The position numbers and the translations under genes are program-made. Under the pieces are notes generated by a model. That model worked only from the letters and a program-made list of their open reading frames with translations, had not been told where the DNA came from and did not search any database. 64,000 nucleotides of DNA from Cephalotrichum gorgonifer (Eukaryota > Ascomycota > Sordariomycetes > Microascales > Microascaceae), in the NCBI GenBank assembly GCA_900312665.1, contig ONZQ02000010.1:62001-126000 (forward strand), given 5' to 3'. Positions within the stretch are counted from its first letter, which is position 1. Each line of letters opens with the position of its first letter. Positions 57,463 through 64,000 of this stretch are shown in pieces.

Positions 57463-59828
57463 ATGGCGGGCCAAAACTACTACGGCACCCCGGCGGGGGA
57501 TATCTCGCCGCCGAGCTCGCCTGATGTTGGAGACTCAAGAAATGCGTAAGTTACTGTCTCACGCGGTTGCTTTCTTGGTCCTCGTTTTAGCACGTGTGTC
57601 GATCATTATTGGCTGTCTACTTTGTGTGATGCTCAATGCCTGAAGGGAGTGTTTCGTCTGGAGCTGAGACTTGAGGATCATCTGCACCAGATTAGCTATC
57701 TCTTCTTATACGTGACCTAACCCCCACGAGTGTGCTGATTTTGCTTGCCCCTCCCTGTTGAACAGACGAAATCAAATCCTCACCCGATACGGAGAACATT
57801 GAGCCCACATCTCAACTCTAAAGGCAAACCGCTAACATCATGTCCAAACACAGTCGCGATGTGTCCCCCATCGACGAGGCGCCCGATACCGGGTTAGATA
57901 GCAGACCCCCGCCGGCCCGAGCTCCTTCACACTCCAAGAGCAATATCCCCATGATGCGACGCCAGCGTCGTCAAGAGCAAGAGGCTGCTAGTTCAACACT
58001 TCGAGAGGCCAAGTCACGCGAGCGCCTACGGAGCCACAGCATACGGCGCGAGCCGAGTCAGGATGGCCAGAGCGTGTCGACGACGGGAAGACAGCTCTTC
58101 AAGACGGCCCAGGGCCGCGACATAAGGTGGGATGCTATGACGGGAGAGCCGAATCTGGGCCCTACCGGCGTCTCGTCCCAAGTCAAGCCCGTCGAATATG
58201 TCCAAGGGTTGAAACCCGCTAAAGGCGCATCGGCCTCGACCTCCGCCGCAGACAGCGGAATTCCCACCTCTCCCACCGCCTCGACCTCTGCTATTGCGAG
58301 GCTACGGAATGCCCAGAACACGTTTAGCGATAAGCTCAAAGCTATGCGTGGAGCAGCAGATGCCGCCGGCACTGGCGCCGGCGTCGGCCCGAATACTCGA
58401 TCCCCGGTTAGCCCTGGGCGACCTGCGCTCACATCCGTACCCTCTCCCGAACCTGTATCGGATGCGCCCTCGCCGTCCGCACAATCCCCCTCCCCCTCGC
58501 CGGCGTCCGCACCGCCGCCCAGAAAATCGAGCCTCGGCAGCAACAGCCTCGCAACTCGCCCGGAGTGGAAAGGTGCCAGCGGTCGCACCACTCTCGTCGC
58601 TCCTGTGCAGGACACACCTCAAGCGACACCGCTTCAGATCCCTCGTAAAAGTAGTAAGCGTGAAAGATATGCGAAGGGCCGGGGTGCCCGCGGTGGCCCA
58701 GGCGGCCCAGGAGCCCTCTCCCCTATCAGCCCTTCGGGGTCTGAAACCGACCTGAATCGGGCGGACCCCGCAGCCCCAAACCTTATCTCCTCGCCGCCAG
58801 CTGGCTCAAGCTCCAACCAGGACCCTCGGACGGCCTACCCTAGCCCCCCTCCACACTCGGCGTCTGCTGCTCCGCCGTCTCCTGCCGCAGACCCCCACAG
58901 CCCCACCGCCCCTGCCCCCGTACGTGCTCCCATCAGCGTCGACAACGCAAGGGCCGTTCGGAGAAAGCCTCCTTCCGCCGCCCCTCCTGCCCCCTCTGCG
59001 AGCGCTTCAGCTTCGAGCCACCCCTCTCACGCACATCACATTTCGACCACCTCGTCGATATACTCAACATTCGACTCTCAGACGGTTCCACACCCTCCCG
59101 AGTCATACCGCGCGCCTGCCGGCCCAGCAGCGACGACGGCAGCTCCCGAAGACAATTGGACTCAGCCCCCGTCGAGATTTAGCGTCACCACATATGCCAC
59201 ATCCTCCCACACTCGATCTTCAAACCCGTCAATCGATCTGGACGCACCCCCGATGCCGTCCCCGCCCCGAGACCATCACCAGTCACCGCCATCCAAGGTT
59301 GGCGCCCCTGACCCTGGCGCTTACATGTCGAGCCCCTACACGTCGCCGGCCGCGGAAATGCGCAAGGCGGCGGCATTAGGGCGCGATAATGTGCCCCCGT
59401 ACCTCAAGTCCGGCGGGTGGTCGTCTGGCGCGACACCCTCCATCTTCAGCGACCGCCCCGGCTCGGTAGCCTCGACGAGCAAGGCGCTACCGCTCGCGCC
59501 CCCCGAGATCGAGATGCAGACGGCAAATGACAGGGTAGGCAACCTCAACGCGCGGCTCGAGTCGCTGGCGCACCGGCGCATCAACATCAACAAGAGCATA
59601 AAGAAGATGACGGAGCTGATGCCGACGGACAACCTGATGGCGAGCGAGGCGGTGCTGCGGAAGCGAGAGATTGAGAAGCAGAAGGTGGAGGGCCTGAGGG
59701 AGGAGCTGGCCGAGGTGCAGAGGGAGGAGTACGAGCTGGGTCTCAAGCTACACAGGGCCTATAAGCGACTAGATCGGGACGCAGAATACGAGCCGACGGG
59801 CCTCTGGGTTAGGAGGGTGACGGGGTGA
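57463..59828 (+). CDS. Disordered protein with C-terminal coiled coil
   Basis: Unnamed 685-residue protein. Exons 57463-57545 and 57854-59828: the first exon gives MAGQNYYGTPAGDISPPSSP, and the splice gives DSRNARDVSPIDEAPD. The 308-base intron is long for this window. An ATG inside it (57840) could start a form lacking the first exon (MSKHSRDVSPI). Residues ~30-540 are Ser/Pro/Ala-rich and disordered, with basic clusters (MMRRQRRQEQEA, RKSSKRERYAKGRGARG). Residues ~580-670 form a heptad-rich coiled coil (RVGNLNARLESLAHRR, VLRKREIEKQKVEGLREELAEVQREEYEL), ending YEPTGLWVRRVTG. I recall similar uncharacterised proteins in other Sordariomycetes but no known function. Confidence 0.75.
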
Positions 59829-60986
59829 AATCCCACGCTCCTGTGCTTTTTGTGTGTTTTTTATTCCCCTGCTGCGGCTGGAATGGGGAAGAGGGCGGGC
59901 TCTTGTCCCCCCGTGTAAGTGGCATTTGGAGTCGGGGAAGTAGAGGTTCGGCATTTCTATTGGGGGGTGGACAACTTTGGGAAGCATTTTGGGATTTCTA
60001 TGAAGGCATCTCTAGCCTTATCTTGGAACCCATCCTCTGTGTTTATTTCCTTCTTCTTTCTATACTTCTTTCCTTGTTATTTATTCCTCTTTCTCTTCTA
60101 TTTCTTCTTTTTCCCCCCTGGAATTGACAGGCTCTGGCGAGCCCTGGATTATAAAAACGGTACCTGCGCGCCATGATTGCTTTGTGAGACGGGAGGGCAA
60201 GGTTGTACTCGTCTTTTTTCGTCGAGGTAATATCACGACGAGGTTTTTCGGTATGTGTTGGGCGAGGAGGGGAGACTGCCTGAAAGGCAGTACTGGGAAC
60301 TGCACTCTTACGTCCTACCCGCGTGCCATATCGGGTCAATGACATAGTGTCGATCTCGGGTACGTTCGGACACCCGACGAAGAGAAAAGGCACCCGGGGT
60401 TCCGGAGACCGAAGCCACGGGCATTTCTTTTTTTCCTTTTCCCCGCACCCGCCTCCCCCTCCCCTGCCCGGAAGGAAGACTCCTATGACAGGACATGCAG
60501 AACGTACAGAGACTGTAAGCCTCGTGTCCATATATTATATATATATATTTATTCCTTCTTCCTCCACAATTTACGACGGACGGACCAGTTTGGGGGTGCT
60601 GTGCTGTGATCCCGGGGCGCGGAAACCTCGGTCCCGTCCGGGGTTCCCCACCGATGAGTCCGGTCCGATCAGACGCGGGATGCCGGGTGGAGATATGGCT
60701 TGGAAGATACGGGGTACCATGTATTCTCCACCTCTATTCCCTAGACGACGGTCCTCGTGTCCCGTGAGATTCACGGAGGGCGGGCAGGCGGTGGGGATTT
60801 TCCCCAGGTGCAGGTGCTCGAGAAAGGACCACCCCGTCGGTATATGTGCATATATAACAAACCCTAAGGCAATCCCATCTCTCCTCTCCGTCCAACGGAA
60901 AAGGAACTGCTAGCCCTCCCGTTTATTACCTTGTGTGCGAGAGAAATCCAAGGACGACCCTGACATTATTCCTTTTTTTTTTTTTT
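59829..60986. promoter_or_regulatory. Region upstream of scytalone dehydratase
   Basis: 1.16 kb holding the 3' UTR of the previous gene (pyrimidine-rich, to ~60120) and the promoter of the melanin gene. A TATATTATATATATATATTT stretch is at 60531-60550. A better-placed TATATAA is at 60851-60857. A run of 14 T (60973-60986) sits directly before the first ATG. Confidence 0.55.
60851..60857 (+). promoter_or_regulatory. TATA box of scytalone dehydratase gene
   Basis: TATATAA 130 bases upstream of the first ATG. With normal spacing transcription would start near 60880-60930, giving a leader of 50-110 bases that includes the T14 run. Confidence 0.5.
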
Positions 60987-61821
60987 ATGAAATTGACGAT
61001 TGTATCTCTCGCGACGTTACTCATGGGTTCCGTAGCAGGTTCGCAGGCGCCCGAGGTGGCCAGCGGCGCAGGCAAGAATAAGACTATTACCTTTGAGGGT
61101 ATGTGTCCCCCCCCCCCCCCGGTTTTCCCTATCTCCCGTCTCCCGAGAAAGAAACCCCCCGGCCCCTGTTCCCCACCCTCACTTAGGCCGGAGCCCGGGA
61201 CTGACAGGTTGGGGCGGCCCCGTTAGACTACCTCGGCCTCAACACGGCTCTGTACGAGTGGGCGGACAGCTACGACTCGAAGGACTGGGATCGTCTCCGG
61301 AAGTGCATCGCCCCGACCCTCCGCGTACGTTTATCGACCTTCCCCCCCTTTTCCCTTCTGAAGAAATGGAGAAGTAGGAACAGGAAATAGGAAATAGGAA
61401 ACAAAGGAGTTGTACTAACTCGAATCCCCCGCCAAAACAGATCGACTACCGCTCCTTCCTCGACAAGCTCTGGGAAGCCATGCCCGCGGAGGAGTACGTC
61501 GCCATGATCTCCTCCCCGAGCGTCCTCGGCGACCCCCTCCTCATGACGCAGCACTTCGTCGGCGCCTCGCGGTGGGAGCGCGTCTCCGAGGACACGGTCG
61601 TCGGGTACCACCAGCTCCGCGTGCCGCACCAGCGCTACACCGACGCGAGCAGGAAGGAGGTCGCGGTCAAGGGCCACGCGCACAGCGCCAACACGCACTG
61701 GTACCGCAAGGTGAACGGCGTCTGGAAGTTCGCGGGCCTGAGCCCGAACATCAGGTGGGGGGAGTACGACTTCGACAAGGTCTTTGCGGCGGGGAGGGAC
61801 GACTTTGGGGATGGGAAGTGA
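60987..61821 (+). CDS. SCD1: Scytalone dehydratase (DHN-melanin)
   Basis: Dehydrates scytalone to 1,3,8-trihydroxynaphthalene, and vermelone to 1,8-DHN, in fungal melanin synthesis. Exons 60987-61098, 61227-61324 and 61441-61821; 196 residues from the first ATG. The cone-shaped SnoaL-like fold is shown by DYLGLNTALYEWADSYD, RIDYRSFLDKLWEAMPAEEY, MTQHFVGASRWE, LRVPHQRYTD, KGHAHSANTHWYRK. The catalytic and binding residues of the crystallised Magnaporthe enzyme are all present: Tyr in LYEWADSYD, Tyr in DYRSF, His in TQHF, His in VPHQRY, Ser and Asn in HSAN. The first ATG adds a likely signal peptide (MKLTIVSLATLLMGSVAG). The second in-frame ATG (61023) gives MGSVAGSQ, close to the cytosolic Magnaporthe start. 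Either or both may be used. Confidence 0.95.
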
Positions 61822-62032
61822 GGGAGAAGATTACCAACGTAGTTCGATAGTTCCATAATGAGATGTTACTTCTCCCAGGTCCATGAGGGGTGTTTCTCTG
61901 GTAGAGGGTCATTGAGAACTCACAGATTATAAACATGTAACACCTGTATTTCTTATCGTATAACAGCCGTCTGGATCTAATCTATTCTCCGACAATATGT
62001 CCATGGCCGTTAGTGGGTAAGATTATTCAACT

Positions 62033-63999
62033 TCAATTTCGCGTAACAAGTCCCTGCCAATACCCGGCCTCGTAGATCATCTGCTGCCACTCCTCCCACT
62101 CGGGCTCCCGGGCCACCGCCGGCTCCGGATCGATCTCCCCGTTGCCCGCAACCCCTCCCGCAAAAGACTCTCCCTTCACCGCCTTTTGCTCCCTCTGCTC
62201 TCTCAGTCGCTCAAGCGCGTAGCTCTCCACCGGGTACTCGAAGCTCCCGCGACGCATCCCGTCAGCCGTCCCCCGCCTCGCCCCCACCTCCCCCACCCTG
62301 TCCATCGTCCTGTCCCACGCTAGGACAGCAAGGTTCCCAGCGGCGCCGTAGAGCGGATTCTCGCTTTGGGTTACGAATTCAGGGTGGTCCTCATAGGCGA
62401 CATTCACCGCGAGCCAAGCAGCGGAGCACTCCTGGCCGCCCAGGCCGTCCCGCAGCTCCCGGAGGACGAACACGAATGCGTCGAAAGGGAACTGTACGAT
62501 GTGGTGCCATAGGAAAGGCCGAAGGCTCTGGTTGGAACGCAACTCAGCGTCATACCCGAGGATCGTGACTGCATCCTTAAGAAGGGACTCCCGCGCGTTG
62601 GGGCCACCCTTGTCGGTGTCAGTGTCGGTGTCGGTGTTGGCGCCCTGGCTGAAGTGAGCGCTGGCCTGCACTACGAAGCGTAACCGCGCAGCGACGGAGC
62701 GGCCAGTAAGGATGGTGAAGAGGTGCAATGGGATGGACGGATCGCACTTTCGGGTAAGCAGCTCTAACCTCGACACGAAATCCGCCAGTATTTCCAACTG
62801 GGACGCGTGGTCACTCTGTAAGGCGCCTGGCTTCAGCCTGGCGAGGCACGAGCCTACTTCCCAGTGCAGCGCGCGGAAAAGCATATCCGTGCCCCTCTCG
62901 CGGCCCTCGGGGAGCTTTGCCATTGAAGGGAACAAGTCGCTATCGTTGTAGCTAGATGCGGATATGGTAGTAGGATCGCTGACTGCGCTGCGCCCGGGAT
63001 GACACCCGTTTATGAGGTGGATCTGTGACCATAGTCTCCGGCGTAGCTCGGCCTCGAAGGGAGATAGAAGCTCAATCCTGCCCTCTTCGTGCAGGCCCAT
63101 CGTCTCGCCTAACCTCACAGCGATACCGGCGAGGATCCACAGGGCCTGCTTGTCAATGTAGCTGCGAGCTGCGAGCTAAGGGTCGCCAGGAGGTCATATT
63201 AGTCTCCGCCACCACTCAAGGCACAGGGGCGGGACTGCATACCAGATACAGCGCGAGAGCCTGTAGGACGACGAGATCTGTAGACTTAAGGAACCTCGCA
63301 TTCACTAGTGCCTGCTGCGTTGCATTCGCAAATCGTTTCACTAACATGGCCTTGGAGGTGCTTAGCGAATGTAGGCACTGCTGCTCTGTCATGGTGACCG
63401 TGGCCGACAGGTAAATGGCGAACATCAGCGCTTCAGTGTTTGGCACAATCCTATCCAGGTTCGTTGCCACGTGGGAAATGGTAACTTGCACGGTTGGCGC
63501 ATGGAATAGCTTCACCAGCGGGTCAAAGTTGTTCAGGAAGGTTTGCCACAGCAGCATAATCTGCGGCACCGTAGGATGCATAGGGCGCAAGGAGACAAAG
63601 TTGGGACGTCCCCAGATGAGGAGCTCTGCGGTGGCCGAGTCGTCAGCGCCGATGACTGCGGTCATATCTCTCGAGTATGCCACGGCATCGTCTGCTTGAG
63701 TCTGAGCATTGATGAGTCTAAGTCAGCCTTGCCCCCCTCCCCTCCCAACTCAAACTCCCCACGCTGACGTGGACTCTACATGGATTGTAAACCTACCCGG
63801 CCGCTTGAAGACTTCCACGGTGTCCTTCGAGAAAATAGAAGGGTTAATAGGAAGGCCGCAGTGGTGAGTGTGCGGCTGAGGCTGGGGCTGCGACTGTGAG
63901 CACATAGACAACTTACTCGGGCTGAGAGGCGGATCCCGACCCCGACCACGGCCCCCTATCATTCGCCTTCTGCGAGGTGCTATTCTCGGTGCCTCCCAT
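62033..63999 (-). CDS. Fungal-specific transcription factor, 5' end outside window
   Basis: Partial gene. Well-supported exons are 63717-63243 (or from 63701) and 63175-62033; the junction joins LQALALYL to LAARSYIDKQALWILAGIAV. The sequence matches the fungal_trans (PF04082-type) middle domain of Zn2Cys6 regulators: RPMHPTVPQIMLLWQTFLNN, DPLVKLFHAPTVQ, ALMFAIYLSATVTM, then RLGETMGLHEEG and LSPFEAELRRRLWSQIHLI. A small exon ending at 63797 may precede (reading HRGSLQAAG, then LINAQTQADDAVAY). Further upstream, splicing is uncertain and no zinc cluster lies in the window. The C-terminus ends YWQGLVTRN. It converges on the scytalone dehydratase gene; a regulatory link is only a guess. Confidence 0.8.
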
Positions 64000-64000
64000 C

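Noticed and set aside
60323..60913. 196-codon frame upstream of scytalone dehydratase
   Set aside because: Starts at a non-ATG codon, no motif; overlaps the probable promoter and TATA box.

Overview
The window is nuclear DNA of a filamentous ascomycete (Pezizomycotina, most likely a Sordariomycete). The genes carry many short GT-AG introns. The proteins are recognisable fungal orthologues (Stt4, Rad51, Nup120, Vps26, Vma13, an Hsp30-type small heat-shock protein, an RRM-YTH protein), and there is a scytalone dehydratase of the DHN-melanin pathway. Species cannot be named from sequence alone. One assembly gap of 368 N lies at 19700-20067.

Layout, left to right. Bases 1-6552 hold no gene I can support, only intergenic DNA rich in short GTACTCGTAC/GTACTTGTAC-like motifs. 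A nine-exon cation diffusion facilitator (6553-9105, +) converges on the seven-exon PI 4-kinase gene STT4 (9451-15708, -). STT4 shares a 0.6-kb divergent promoter region with the proteasome beta-6 subunit gene (16312-17204, +). A gene-poor stretch of about 4.9 kb with the gap follows. Next come an RRM-YTH RNA-binding protein (22142-24198, +), a small heat-shock protein with clear heat-shock elements (26264-26887, +), RAD51 (27576-28772, +) and NUP120 (29497-33142, +). VPS26 (33672-34931, -) is divergent from ribosomal protein L9 (35514-36631, +). A cysteine-rich membrane protein (37570-38800, -), V-ATPase subunit H (41214-42904, +), an MFS transporter (44693-46623, +) and an annexin (46960-48508, -) follow.

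The right third is more lineage-specific. It holds a secreted Ser/Thr/Pro-rich protein (49893-50648, +), a cysteine-rich secreted-type frame without a visible start (about 51247-51723, +) and an AT-rich island that looks like a RIP-mutated relic (about 51863-52078). A large zinc-finger-like protein (52457-55432, +) and a long disordered protein with a C-terminal coiled coil (57463-59828, +) come next. The window ends with scytalone dehydratase (60987-61821, +) converging on a fungal-type transcription factor that runs off the right edge (62033 to beyond 63999, -).

Most genes are housekeeping: phosphoinositide signalling, proteasome, nuclear pore, retromer, ribosome, vacuolar acidification, DNA repair and stress. 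They do not form one pathway. Only the scytalone dehydratase/transcription-factor pair hints at a functional neighbourhood, and that is inference. I reconstructed splice sites by eye. Every complete multi-exon model below has a total coding length divisible by three and restores a continuous family-like protein across its junctions. I did not find a convincing undescribed multi-gene system. The most unusual observations are the dispersed GTAC-hexamer motifs, a possible dual-start (secreted/cytosolic) scytalone dehydratase, a diverged ~66-70-bp tandem repeat after NUP120, and the RIP-like island beside a broken-looking cysteine-rich gene.
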